Shown: positions 51,470 through 62,293, numbered from the stretch's first letter. The stretch is DNA of 64,000 bases from Ehrlichia sp052043515 (GCA_052043515.1 JBQEQX010000001.1:1113324-1177323); one strand, 5' to 3'. Numbers and translations: made by a program. Notes: generated by a model from the sequence alone, not told the origin.

Positions 51470-52955
51470 ATGGAATTAGTATTGATTAAATCGATGTGTG
51501 GTTTATATGCGTTAATCCCAAGTCGAAAATGTATTAGAGGTCGCAATGGCGCACATTATGTTGCGGATAGAAAATATCTATTCGGTACTTGCTATTCTGA
51601 TACAATGACTACCAAACAAGATGCTGGTGATATCATGCGTTCTCATTGTGATATACTTGTTAATCTAGTATTTAATCATTTTCGAATTGTTGAGAGCTCA
51701 GAATTTAATTATTGCGTCTTATCTGGCAGTTGGGAATCTTACGAATACTCTCTTACTTTGTCAATAAAAAAAATGTCTCTCTCTTGGTGATTTATTGAGG
51801 CAAGGTATAACGTTCCTTGCAGAAGAAGTCATGAACTACAGAGTTATCAGCCCTTGCAACGTGCATGATCTTCGTGTTACATTCTATGGTCGCACCGACT
51901 CTACATATGGCTTCACAGAACCTAGTCGATCAAAAGAGTTAAGTACTGTAACTACACGTGAAGTTAGTGATTTTCTAAGTAAACTAGCTTCTAAAATAAC
52001 TGGACTTAGGATCAGCAATAGTGTAATCCATACTCTAGACAACACGGATTTCATAAGGGGTATAATAATTAAAGCAAAACATCCTATTAGGTATTCCGGT
52101 GAGTTACAGTACCAAGCTTGGATAACATGTGATGTTTATTACAGAAGATATTATACGTTTTACCACTCTTTTAAACACTTAATAGAATTATACGATCTCC
52201 TTGGAAAAGAAGTAGCACCAGATGAAGAAGATCTGTCACATTTAGGAGCGGCAGCACCTTTACAAAGTGTATGTAATACTGGTTCAGGACGAACAGAGTT
52301 GCATAGACGTCAAGAAGTGCTAGGTAGTGAAGGGAAATTGGTAGAAGGGCAAGAAAAAACACTAGGAGATATGCAGTGCAAGTCAAGAGAAAGAGTGGAA
52401 CAGCCTGGAGAAGTAGGAAATCAAGGTGCGCTAATAAAGATATTACGTCAAAGAGAGGAAATGAGATTACTTGAACAAGAGAAATTGTTAGATAAGATGA
52501 GACAAGATTGTAAAGAAAAAAATGAAGGACTTATAAAAAAAGCACATGAACTTAGATGCAGGGCGAAAGCATTAAAAATAAAATTTGATAAGTTATTATG
52601 CAAAGAACAATATGCAACACAAGTAGATAACTTACATATGTCAAAGACAATATTGGATATAAAAACTAAAGAATTAATAGAAAGAACAAAAGAACTAGAT
52701 ATAAAGGAAAACAGGTTGAGAGAACTAGAGATATTGTTAAGATATGAAGAAAGTAGAGTGTTTTCATCATCTCAAGAAAATGAACCATCAACTACAGACA
52801 CTACAGAAAGTAGTAGTATATCACACACGGAACCAGACATGCCCAACACTGAAAGTGAGTTATTTTCAACAAATGTATCTCAACTATATGCTCAAGGAAT
52901 ATCATCTTCGTCAGAAAAAGAAGATACAGAAAAGTCTACTAGTGTAAGAAAATAA
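51470..52955 (+). CDS. Unknown protein with C-terminal coiled coil and Ser/Thr/Glu tail (one frame break)
   Basis: Starts at ATG 51470 (MELVLIKSMCGLYALIPSRK). One extra A in the A8 run (near 51766-51773) splits it; removing it gives SIKKCLSLGDLLRQGITFLA and about 494 residues. Residues 1-240 are globular with scattered Cys and no known motif. Residues about 310-430 form a long charged coiled coil (REEMRLLEQEKLLDKMRQ, KELIERTKELDIKENRLREL). The last 60 residues are Ser/Thr/Glu-rich with SSSISHTEPDMPNTES. The SHTE tail resembles the end of paralogue 1 (SSVSHTEHARSK). No signal peptide. The layout fits a translocated host-interacting protein, but that is inference. Confidence 0.65.
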
Positions 52956-53387
52956 ATCATTGCCATTAGCAATTGAACTTGATATTGCTAGAGGTTTCTT
53001 GTATCAGTTGGTGTGTAAATTAAACAAGTAGTTTATACTTCTTACAAAACTTTAATTATAAAAAACAGTGCTTTATCAATAGAACACTGTTTTTTTATGT
53101 AAACTATTAGGTTAGTTTTAGAACAAAATAAGTAAAATTTTAGTTTCCTATATCAAAATTATTTATAATAGGAAAAAATATTGATGAAAATATAGAGTTC
53201 AATCTTAAAAAGAAATAGTGGACTATCTATATAGTTTACAACTTTTTTACTACTCAAATAATACTAAAGTACTTGATTTCTCATATCTAAATAGTATACT
53301 ATTTAATAGGTTGTGCCAGTTTTTGGTTGACCTATCAGCAAATCGAGTAATCATCAATAATTGAGAATAAGAATATAAAGGTAGTGT
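52956..53387. other. Spacer, 432 bp, with a terminator
   Basis: No coding frame. It holds the terminator at 53062-53096. Confidence 0.5.
53062..53096 (+). terminator. Rho-independent terminator after the coiled-coil gene
   Basis: Stem AACAGTG (53064-53070) pairs with CACTGTT (53085-53091) around a 14-nt loop, followed by a run of T to 53096. An A-run on the 5' side extends the stem, so it could act in both directions. Confidence 0.7.
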
Positions 53388-53942
53388 ATGGATTTAGTAC
53401 TTTTACCTGGCAATTTCAATGGAAGGATCCTTCCGTTTTTATCTTCAGGAAAGCGTTATGTTTATGATAGTGGGAAGTTCCATCCAAAAGATAAAGCATT
53501 AGATTGTATTGTATGTAAAGAAGAACATCCCTTGTATAATAGTCCATTATGCGGAGCTATTTTTAACAAGTACACTATTGTTACAAATAAAAAATCACAT
53601 GTCAATGAAGAAATAGTGTTACTTGATGGACTTAATAATGATGGCTTTCAAGTATTCTTAATGTTATTACTAGGTAAAAGTGTTTTTAATAATGTTGTAT
53701 TGAACGATCCTGAACCTGTATTTATTATTACTCCAGGAGCGCATGTTGTTTCTGGATTGACTCGTGGTCGTACAGCAAAAGACATAGTTACCCAGTATAA
53801 AGGTAACATCAAGTTTACTGTAGCATCATGCAGTCCTTCTGGCATTGGGGTTATACGTTTTGACTTTCGCAATTGCGAAAATAAGATCACAGATTGTGTG
53901 TATTGTTCTTGTTATACAACAATCCAATGTGCAGTACGATAA
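53388..53942 (+). CDS. Cys-rich hypothetical protein, last gene of the island
   Basis: Intact 184-residue frame starting MDLVLLPGNFNGRILPF. Nine Cys, including DCIVC near residue 43 and a C-terminal CVYCSCYT cluster. No signal peptide or clear membrane segment; one hydrophobic stretch (FQVFLMLLLG). The SCSPSGIGVIRF segment is faintly like the P-x-G box of the island family, but I would not assign it on that. Function unknown. The next gene is housekeeping (pccB), so this marks the island's right border. Confidence 0.6.
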   Translation: MDLVLLPGNFNGRILPFLSSGKRYVYDSGKFHPKDKALDCIVCKEEHPLYNSPLCGAIFNKYTIVTNKKSHVNEEIVLLDGLNNDGFQVFLMLLLGKSVFNNVVLNDPEPVFIITPGAHVVSGLTRGRTAKDIVTQYKGNIKFTVASCSPSGIGVIRFDFRNCENKITDCVYCSCYTTIQCAVR

Positions 53943-54169
53943 GTAATGCATCTAAATATATATTCTGAATCACATCACAATATTGTAGTTTTAGGAAAAA
54001 TTAATATTATAAAATTTTACTTTTTATATAGAAAAAAAAGAATATTTTATATAATATTATTCATGTAGAAGTTTAATATAGCATATATTGAGTATACTGA
54101 TATATAGCTATAAGAAATTTATACACTGAATGTGATGGGAATATTTATATATTCCACTCTTATTATTTT

Positions 54170-55712
54170 ATGGGCGCTATGGATTTTGCAGGGTTACAAG
54201 ACTTAAAGAAGAGGAAACTAAATTCACGTAATGGCGGTGGCATATCTAGAATAGAAAAACAGCATCTTAAAGGAAAATTAACAGCAAGGGAAAGGATTAC
54301 AGTTTTACTTGATGATAATTCTTTCGAAGAATATGGAACATTCATTGAACATAGATCTGTAAACTTTTCTATGGATAAATCCAAGATACCTGGGGATGGT
54401 GTGGTTGTTGGGTATGGTACAATTAATGGTAAAAGAGTGTGCGTTTATTCTCAAGACTTTACTGTTTTTGGAGGATCACTTAGCGAATCAAATGCAAAAA
54501 AAATATGTAATATCATGGATAAAGCTGCTGTACTAGGGGTTCCTATTATTGGCATAAATGATTCAGGTGGAGCAAGAATACAGGAAGGTGTGGACTCGCT
54601 CTCTGGTTATGGAGAAATTTTTCAACGTAATACCAATTTATCTGGTGTAATTCCACAAATATCTTTGATTATGGGGCCATGTGCAGGAGGAGCAGTGTAT
54701 TCTCCTGCATTGACTGATTTTATTTTTATGATACGTGATACTTCATACATGTTTGTAACAGGACCAGATGTAATAAAAAAAGGTAACATACGAAGAAGTA
54801 AGTCAAGAAGACCTAGGTGGAAGTAAGGTGCATTCTAATAAAACAGGTATTGCAGATCTAGTATTTAACAACGAAATTGAAGCATTATTACAGGTTCGTA
54901 AGTTTATGAACTTCATTCCATCTAACAATATGGAATCACCAAAATTGCAATCAACTTTGGATTGTATGGATATAGAGGATTTATCTTTAAATACGTTAGT
55001 ACCTAAAAATAATTCTACTCCATATAATATGTACGAATTATTAGAAAAAATATGTGATGAGAGATCATTTTATGAGATCAAACCAGATTTTGCGCGTAAT
55101 ATCATTATAGGATTTGGTAAAATTGGAGGCTGTAATGTAGGGTTGATTGCAAATCAACCACTACATTTAGCTGGATGTCTAGATATTGATGCTTCAAGAA
55201 AAGGCGCAAGGTTCGTGCGCTTTTGCGATGCATTTAATATTCCTATTATTACTTTTGTTGATGTACCAGGATTTATGCCAGGAGTCAACCAGGAACATTC
55301 TGGCATTATAGCACACGGAGCAAAATTACTGTATGCATATGCAGAAGCTACTGTACCAAAAGTTAGTGTAATTGTACGTAAAGCATATGGGGGAGCATAT
55401 ATAGTGATGAGTTCCAAACATTTGTGTGGTGATATTAATTTTGCCTGGCCAGATGCTGAAATTGCAGTGATGGGAGCTGAAGGAGCAGTTGAAATAATAT
55501 TCCGAAATGAAACAGATAAAGACAAGAGACAACATATTATTGATGAGTACCGTGCTAAAATAGTAAACCCTTACGTAGCAGCTTCTAGGGGATACATCGA
55601 TGATATCATCGTACCGTCACATACTAGAAAACATCTGTTAAAATCCCTTAAACTATTACAGGGAAAGAAAATACATAAGATTTTGCGCAAGCATGATAAT
55701 TTGCCTTTATAG
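54170..55712 (+). CDS. pccB: Propionyl-CoA/acyl-CoA carboxylase beta subunit (one frame break)
   Basis: Carboxyltransferase subunit that uses carboxybiotin to carboxylate propionyl-CoA (feeding the TCA cycle through methylmalonyl-CoA). N-terminal HLKGKLTARERITVLLDD, then SQDFTVFGGSLSESNAKK, GINDSGGARIQEGVDSL and GPCAGGAVYSPALTDF. The C-terminal lobe has FVDVPGFMPGVNQEHSGII, RKAYGGAYIVMSSKH, and ends with SRGYIDDIIVPSHTRK. The frame breaks at A7 (54775-54781); removing one A gives DVIKKVTYEEVSQEDLGG. Restored length is about 513 residues, the PccB rather than AccD size. Confidence 0.92.
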
Positions 55713-56182
55713 CTTTTTAAAAAAGTGACTTGTTTACGACAAATAAAAACCATGCAACTTCTAAAGTTATTTCATAACTAATATACTACATTTTGTTAAG
55801 TAACGTTCTAGATTCAACATAAGACTCCTAGTACTTTAAATATATATTCTTTAATTACGGAATAACAGATCATCATGAAAGTTAAGACGTATACAGTTAG
55901 CTCAATTATAGTGGTGGAAATGTGGTAAATTGTAGTATATAGCTTTTTTAAGTATAAATAATTGCATTAATGTACGATCGTTGCTTGACTCACATACCAA
56001 TATTGTGTCTTTCATTAAAACAATGTAAGGTACACTCTCTATATTTTTAAGATATTATACAAAACTGTATTTTTCTAATAATAACATCAAGAATACTTTA
56101 AAGCTTTCTAAAGCGAGTCCACCTAAAACACAAATTCTTTGTAAGTATTTATGATTAACAGTACTAAACCTGTAAAAACAGT
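55713..56182. other. Non-coding spacer, 470 bp
   Basis: No coding frame, tRNA or convincing terminator seen. Confidence 0.4.
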
Positions 56183-56350
56183 TCAAACATAATCTTGAGG
56201 CACTTCACATTCCTGTACGAACATATCTTTTGGCTTTGAATCATCTACCGATAACTCTTTTCCTTCACAAATTTGGTTAACAACAATATTAACCGCATAC
56301 CACGTACACTACTCACATTTACTTTAGAAAAACCAATAAGGTTTTAACAT
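56183..56350 (-). CDS. Possible small protein (two frame breaks)
   Basis: The reverse strand has a coding-like end, NIVVNQICEGKELSVDDSKP then KDMFVQECEVPQDYV and a stop at 56183. Upstream pieces in other frames, MLKPYWF and SKVNVSSVRGMR, join if one T is removed and one G added. The result is about 55 residues starting at ATG (complement 56348-56350). Acidic C-terminus. Family unknown; it could be chance, but the amino acid pattern is unlike AT-rich noise. Confidence 0.3.
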
Positions 56351-56522
56351 GCATATTATTTGATATATATTAAATATGCTAATACATATAATACGCCAAT
56401 GATATCGGCTTTTTCTCAAGATATTTAATCATTAACATAAAGTGCTTCATAGCAAGTTTTATGGTATGCAGTTCCTAGGGTTTATATTAAAAACCTTATC
56501 TTTTAATAAAGTTCACAACACA

Positions 56523-57602
56523 CTAGATGTGAAAGTTCTTTAATTTGTTTGCTTCATCTTCAGCTATCAAAGCTTCAATAAATTCGTCCAAACTTCCTTC
56601 CTTCATAATATCGTCTAACCTATAAAGCGTTAGATTTATCCTGTGGTCTGTTATTCTAGATTGCGGAAAGTTATACGTTCTTATACGCTCAGACCGGTCT
56701 CCAGAGCCTATTTGACTCTTTCTCATTTGTGAAATCTCTGCATCTCTCTTCTGTTTTTCAAGATTATATAGTCTTGCCCTTAAAACTTTAAGAGCCTTAT
56801 TTTTATTTTTATGTTGAGATTTTTCATCTTGCTGAATAACAACTATTCCAGTAGGTATATGTGTAATACGTACTGCACTGTCGGTTGTGTTCACTGACTG
56901 ACCACCTGGACCACTTGACCTATACACATCGATTCTCAGATCCTTATCATCTATTTTTAAATCAACCTCTTCAATTTCAGGTAATACTGCTACTGTTGCA
57001 GCTGAAGTATGAAGCCTTCCTGAAGCCTCTGTTTCCGGTACTCTCTGTACTCTATGTACACCAGATTCAAATTTTAATCTTGCAAACACATTAGATCCAC
57101 TTATGCATAAAGAAACCTCTTTATGTCCACCTATACCCGTTGAAGATGAGTTAATTTGCTCAAATTTCCAATTTCTCTTCTCAGCATATTTTGTATACAT
57201 CCTATATAAGTCAGTAACAAATAACGCTGCTTCCTCTCCACCTGTACCTGCTCTAATCTCTAAAATAGCATTACGCTCATCATCTTTATCCTTTGGTAAA
57301 AGAGATAATTTCAACTTATGCTTAACTTTAGGTAACTGTTTTTGCTGCTCATAAAATTCTTCCCTAGCCAAACTTTTAAGCTCAACATCAGTTTCTGGAT
57401 TATTTATTAACTCTTCCAGATCTGCCATATTTCTTTGCAAGCTATTATACTGGTCTATTATTGATATTACTGGTAACAACTCCGAATATTCCTTTGAGGC
57501 AGCAACAAAAGAACTAACACTCAACTTACTCGGATCTTCCAACATATGCTTTAATTTATAAAACTTCTGAGACAGTTCCAATAAACTACTATCAAAGCTC
57601 AT
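56523..57602 (-). CDS. prfA: Peptide chain release factor 1
   Basis: Recognises UAA and UAG stop codons and triggers peptide release. Intact 359-residue frame. The GGQ catalytic loop is in SSGPGGQSVNTTDSAVRITH near residues 225-244. The PETEASGRLHTSAATVAVLP region carries the stop-recognition domain, including the RF1-type anticodon-like segment. The EIRAGTGGEEAALF and KNKNKALKVLRARL motifs are also clear. RF1 is needed for reading TAG as stop, which matters for the in-frame TAG codons noted in this window. Confidence 0.95.
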   Translation of the reverse strand: MSFDSSLLELSQKFYKLKHMLEDPSKLSVSSFVAASKEYSELLPVISIIDQYNSLQRNMADLEELINNPETDVELKSLAREEFYEQQKQLPKVKHKLKLSLLPKDKDDERNAILEIRAGTGGEEAALFVTDLYRMYTKYAEKRNWKFEQINSSSTGIGGHKEVSLCISGSNVFARLKFESGVHRVQRVPETEASGRLHTSAATVAVLPEIEEVDLKIDDKDLRIDVYRSSGPGGQSVNTTDSAVRITHIPTGIVVIQQDEKSQHKNKNKALKVLRARLYNLEKQKRDAEISQMRKSQIGSGDRSERIRTYNFPQSRITDHRINLTLYRLDDIMKEGSLDEFIEALIAEDEANKLKNFHI

Positions 57603-57768
57603 AGCTTTGCTACCACTTAATTAACAATAACCAAGACACTCTCCTCCTACGATGGTATCATCTGTGACACCAATTGTAAATTTTTTTCTTTAAATTTTTA
57701 TATGTGCTAATATTTAAGCATAATTTAAATATGCTTTACATTTTTTGTAATGAAGTGCTAATAAACTT

Positions 57769-58372
57769 ATGAACCTGAAAGCTATAATGTCAAAATGTGA
57801 ATTTGTCATAGGGGCTACTAATGCTAGGTTATTGCCCAATTTCTTAGCACCAGAAATCGCAATTGCTGGTAGATCAAATGTTGGTAAATCTAGTTTAATT
57901 AACGCGATAACGAATAATAAAAAAGAATGCCAAAACATCTTCTAAACCGGGATGTACAAGACAAATTAATTTCTACCTCATTAATAAAGGATCAATGGTA
58001 TTAGCTGACCTACCAGGTTACGGATATTCTAAAGCAAATAAAACAACTATCAATAATTACATTCATCTTATGAAATATTATTTATTAAACAGAAAAAATT
58101 TATTAAAAGTTATATTGCTAATAGACTCCAGGATAGGATTAAAAGAAATAGATTTGAGTTTTATAAATTGGCTTGAGTTGCATCAAGTATTTTATCAGCT
58201 GGTATTAACAAAAATTGACTGCGCAAAAAAAGAAATGCTTGATATTACTGCAAGTTATATTAAAAACTTTAAATTAGATTTTATTGTATACCCAATAATC
58301 AATGTTAGTAGCCAACGTAAACAAGGAATAGAGGAGTTAATTCATGAAATTGCACAATGTGTTAAAAAATAA
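57769..58372 (+). CDS. engB: Ribosome-biogenesis GTPase EngB/YsxC (one frame break)
   Basis: Small TRAFAC GTPase involved in 50S assembly. Start ATG 57769 (MNLKAIMSKCEFVIGAT). The P-loop is IAIAGRSNVGKSSLINAI near residue 36. Removing one A from A6 (57919-57924) gives TNNKKNAKTSSKPGCTRQIN (G2 Thr), then LADLPGYGYSKAN (G3), VLTKIDCAKKE (G4) and SSQRKQGIEELI (G5 region). Restored length is about 200 residues. It overlaps argB by 29 bp, so the two are translated together. Confidence 0.93.
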
Positions 58373-59312
58373 CTACAGTAAAAAAGATAATTGGCCAAAT
58401 GTTACGCAATTTGGAGGAAATGTCGATTGGTTCAATACGGCTAAAGTTTTATCAGAATCTTTACCATACATACAACAGTTTTCTGGTGAAACATTCATCA
58501 TTAAATATGGCGGAGCTGCTATGGTAGATAAAAAGCTAGCAGAAAGTTTTGCTCATGATATTGTATTACTTAAGCAACTTGGTATCAATCCGATAGTAGT
58601 ACATGGCGGAGGGAACAAGATCAACGAGTTTTTAAAAAAAATAAACAAGAAGAGTACATTTGTCAATGGATTAAGAGTCACCGATGCTGAAACTCTAGAA
58701 GTTGTAGAAATGGTACTATGTGGATTGTTGAATAAAGAAATTACACAATTAATTAATAAAGCTGGAGGCAGTGCCATCGGACTATGCGGTAAAGATGCTA
58801 ATTTAATAGAAGCAAAAAAAATTTGTTATACTTATAAAGAAGATCAATCGAATAATGTCGAAAAAATATTAGATATGGGTTTTGTTGGAGAACCACATAA
58901 TGTCAATACAGATTTATTATTTTTTATTGAAGAATCTGATTTTATTCCAGTAATAGCACCTGTATGCAGTGGTGAAAACGACCTTACTTATAACGTTAAT
59001 GCCGATTTAGTAGCTGGTGCCCTTGCAAATGCTCTTGCTGCTGCCAAGTTAATCATTTTAACCAACGTTGCTGGAGTAACTGACGTAGATGGTAACTTGT
59101 TATCTGAAATATCAGTAGCTGATGCGGAAAATCTTATTGCTAGAGGTATTGCAAACGAAGGCATGGTTCCAAAGTTACAAACTTGTATCAAAACAGTAAA
59201 AGAATGCTATGGTCTTGCACATATAATAGATGGCAGAATACCACATGTACTATTATTAGAATTGTTTACTGTACACGGAACTGGTACTATGGTACTAAAT
59301 ACAGAAGTATAA
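58344..59312 (+). CDS. argB: Acetylglutamate kinase
   Basis: Phosphorylates N-acetylglutamate in arginine biosynthesis. The 322-residue frame is intact. Family motifs: FIIKYGGAAMVDKKLAESFA near residue 50, PIVVHGGGNKINEFLKK near 80, FVNGLRVTDAETLEVVEMVL near 100, and YNVNADLVAGALANALAA near 217. KLIILTNVAGVTD and GIANEGMVPKLQTCIKTV complete the set. The N-terminus is about 30 residues longer than minimal ArgB because it starts inside engB. Suggests arginine-pathway capacity is retained, as in Ehrlichia. Confidence 0.94.
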   Translation: MKLHNVLKNNYSKKDNWPNVTQFGGNVDWFNTAKVLSESLPYIQQFSGETFIIKYGGAAMVDKKLAESFAHDIVLLKQLGINPIVVHGGGNKINEFLKKINKKSTFVNGLRVTDAETLEVVEMVLCGLLNKEITQLINKAGGSAIGLCGKDANLIEAKKICYTYKEDQSNNVEKILDMGFVGEPHNVNTDLLFFIEESDFIPVIAPVCSGENDLTYNVNADLVAGALANALAAAKLIILTNVAGVTDVDGNLLSEISVADAENLIARGIANEGMVPKLQTCIKTVKECYGLAHIIDGRIPHVLLLELFTVHGTGTMVLNTEV

Positions 59313-59814
59313 GTAATAGTTTTGGTAAATTTATGTTGATCAAGCTTTATGCAAGTGTATGTGTCTTTCAGCGTATGATAAGTTTTGTGTTATAAGGGCC
59401 ACACTAAAATGAAAGAAAATATGTAATGGTATAGCGAGTATTAGGAGAGAAGTACAATTAATCAGGATATGGAGCATAATATGCTTTTAAATTTTTACTC
59501 ACTTTAAACACTGTAAAGCTGGTTAATATGCTGATTGAATTCAAATCTAATGTCCTAACATGTGTTGTATCGTTAGCATCTGTCATGATCTTATTTGACT
59601 AGGCCGATTACTTGTTTTCCAAAAATAATTGGGCTCACACACAAATCTATAAAAAACGCTTACCTTGGAATTTTGTGTAATGTAGCTACTGTTCATAATG
59701 CTCTACTAAAGAGATGTAAAACATATCTGTATATACTAATTCTCATAATATTATTTTTTTTCTTGACTTATTTATGATTTAAAGATACACGGGTTGTAAG
59801 GTGAGGTAGAGCAG
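59313..59814. other. Non-coding spacer, 502 bp
   Basis: A 60-codon ORF at 59595-59777 with a TTG start and a hydrophobic end is not supported enough to call. A TTGACT at 59763-59768 may be the -35 of the porin promoter, but its -10 is weak. Confidence 0.4.
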
Positions 59815-61259
59815 GTGTACAAGTTAGTGTGTAGAATATTTGTCAGGTTGTCTGTCATAGCGTGTTGTCTTTCTGTGATGAGTTGTGCTTATGCTAATGA
59901 CACTTCAGCGGGTGGTACTTTAAATTTACAATATGTGATTAGTGATCAGGATCTTGCAGGGATCGCGTTGAGCACATCTTCTCAGTTCTTATTTTCACAT
60001 CATCTAAATGATTATGTTACTATTGGAACATCTCTCGGAACGTCGCTTCGGTTATCTGCAAGCGCAATGAACAATGACATAGTTAATTCACAGATTGCAC
60101 CTGATATACAAAAAGCAGATCTTTTTTATGAGGTTTCATAACGTAGGAATCCTAAAAGTAGGGTTAACTGACTCAGTCAGCCAAAGAATGATGATTTCAT
60201 CGTCAAGTATATCGACAGCTTCGTCTGGTGTTAACGGTGCTTGGTTGGAGTATGCTAGTTTAAAAGATAGGGTAACCTTCTGTTCGAAGCCAAACTCAAC
60301 ATCAGGTTATCATGAAGGGTACGGAATGAGTACTTGTATTTACCGTATTGGAGGTGTACTCGCAGGTAGAATGGCAAGTGTACGTGGAGTTAAAGAAAGA
60401 GAAAAAGAAATATTGCAAGAAAAACTGAGTCATGTACAAGAAGAAAGATTGGGAGGAGTAGCAACAATAATCGAGTCAGAGTGTAATGGATGTAGGATTA
60501 CGTTACGTAATGGCAGGTATTACGAGATAAATTCTTACGGTTTTAACACAGATGACACATTTTTAACAAGGCCGTCATTATATACTGCTTATTATGGTCT
60601 GTCTGTTCCAGTTATCAGTTTCTATTTTCAAAAATTTGAAGGGTTAGAACTCGGGTTTAGTTATTTTCCTGCATTTGGTAATGGAGGTGCTGATATATAC
60701 GATGGTATTATAAGTGGAGGCGTGAAATATCAGGGTAATTATTCTGGTGTTAATTATTCATTATCAGGAGTGGCTGAATATGCAGATGCAAGTAATGGCT
60801 TAGAGGTGACAAATAATAAATATAATGATATCATAGCTTATAGCACAGGTGTACAACTTAATTACAAAAATATCACGTTCGTAGGCTCGTATGGTAATTT
60901 AGGTAAATCTGGTATAAAAAAATTTACTGTATACCCTTACATAGTAAATAGCCCACAAGTTCAAGAAATAGTCGATAGTGAGTTTTACGACCTGGGTGTC
61001 AAATTCACAAACAGTAGCTATAATATTGGCCTAACTTTATTTCACAGCAGTAAAGACGTAGTAATAGAAGGTATTGATTATAAAACATACAGGAATAAGC
61101 ATTCACTTTCAGTGTGTACTTTAGGGTTGGAGAAAGTTTTATCTAGTGGTGTATCTTTTTTACGGTGATATTGTTTTCTTTACTCTTAGTAAGCCATCTA
61201 TAATCCATCAAAATGATTCAGGTTACGTTGTTTTAGTGGGTGCCAAATACTCATTCTAA
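59815..61259 (+). CDS. Outer-membrane beta-barrel porin (two frame breaks)
   Basis: Predicted outer-membrane porin of the general gram-negative type. A GTG start gives a signal peptide of about 30 residues (LVCRIFVRLSVIACC, cleavage after SCAYA). The mature part has alternating aromatic and Gly-rich strands (ELGFSYFPAFGNGGADIY, GGVKYQGNYSGVNYSL, STGVQLNYKNITFVGSYG). T6 runs at 60122-60127 and 61156-61161 each carry one extra base. Correcting both extends the C-terminus to SGYVVLVGAKYSF, ending in the Phe typical of BAM substrates. Restored length is about 480 residues. Not clearly a P28/Msp2-type OMP. Confidence 0.75.
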
Positions 61260-61337
61260 AATCTACTGTAATATTAGTAATATGTATCCCTCTTTTGTTG
61301 TTTTATGGATAGTTTTTTTTAATGTGGTTTATAAACT

Positions 61338-61365
61338 TTGACAGTAAAGTAATTACTGATATGAT
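61338..61365 (+). promoter_or_regulatory. Promoter of hemF
   Basis: Consensus TTGACA at 61338-61343 and TATGAT at 61360-61365, 16-bp spacer, about 50 bp before the hemF start. Confidence 0.55.
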
Positions 61366-61418
61366 GACCAGTTGAAGTAATTGCCGTTTATATTCAGTAA
61401 TTTTTTGAATGAGTGTTT

Positions 61419-62267
61419 ATGCATGAGAAGCAACAAAAAGCAGTTGATTGGTTTAGAAAGTTACAAGATGATCTTTTATATGAATTTCTATCAATAGAAA
61501 AAGTGTTCTCGTCATCTGTACCGCAAGTAAGTCGTAATGACTGGAATAGGCCAGGAGGTGGGGGAGGGCATTCTATTGTAATATACGGCAGTGTTTTTGA
61601 AAAAGCTGGTATAAATGTCTCAGAAGTGTATGGTGACATTACAAAATCTCCATTACTTGGCACTATGAATCTTTATGGGTTATGTAATAATGACACGAAG
61701 GAGAATAAATTTTGGGCGAGTGGAATTTCTATTGTGGCACACATGTGCTCTCCGTTCGTACCAGCTGCACACATGAATACTAGATTTATCTGCACATCTA
61801 ATAGATGTTGGTTTGGAGGGGGGAATAGATTTAACTCCCACGTATGAAAATAAAGCAGATACAGAATTTTTCCATAGTAATTTACGTAAAATGTGTGACC
61901 AACACAATAAACAGTACTACCAGCAATTTAAAAAACAGTGTGACGATTACTTTTTTTACATCACAGAAGAGAACCACGTGGAATAGGTGGTATATTTTAT
62001 GACGATCTAAATTCAGGAAATTGGGATGCAGATTTTCACTACACTAAAGACGTAGGAAAGTTTTTATTAGATACTTATCCAATTATCGTAAAAAGAAATA
62101 TGAATAAAGTATGGACTACAGAAGAAAGAGAATATCAACTAATTAAGCGCGGAAGATATGTAGAATTCAACTTAATCTACGATAGAGGTACAAAGTTTGG
62201 CTTATTAACAAATGGAAATCCAGATGCTATAATGATGTCTATGCCTCCTATAGTAAAATGGAAATGA
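61419..62267 (+). CDS. hemF: Oxygen-dependent coproporphyrinogen III oxidase (two frame breaks)
   Basis: Aerobic oxidative decarboxylation of coproporphyrinogen III in heme synthesis. Start ATG 61419 (MHEKQQKAVDWFRKLQD), with GTG 61413 as an alternative. Active-site blocks: NRPGGGGGHSIVIYG, FWASGISIVAHMCSPFVPAA with catalytic His, RCWFGGGIDLTPTYE, and HRREPRGIGGIFYDDL. A G6 run (61818-61823) has one extra base and the T7 run at 61951-61957 appears one base short; adding a T gives YFFLHHRREPRG, matching family spacing. The ending GLLTNGNPDAIMMSMPP is standard. About 282 residues with an exact codon count. Confidence 0.92.
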
Positions 62268-62293
62268 TCCAATTATTTTTAGGAGGCTACTAC

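Noticed and set aside
39520..53942. Prophage or insertion-sequence origin of the accessory island
   Set aside because: I find no integrase, transposase, phage structural gene, terminal repeats or attachment duplication. Its base composition is also like the flanks.
59595..59777. 60-codon ORF before the porin, hydrophobic C-terminus
   Set aside because: TTG start without a clear ribosome-binding site. The hydrophobic end comes from a T-rich stretch.
2023..62267. Programmed ribosomal frameshifting as the cause of the many breaks
   Set aside because: Too many genes are affected, there is no common slippery heptamer with a downstream structure, and the tRNA gene shows the same kind of error.
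2023..62267. Mass pseudogenisation of housekeeping genes
   Set aside because: Each break is a single homopolymer base and the rest of each protein, including active sites, is intact. Genes such as gyrB and gltX cannot be lost.
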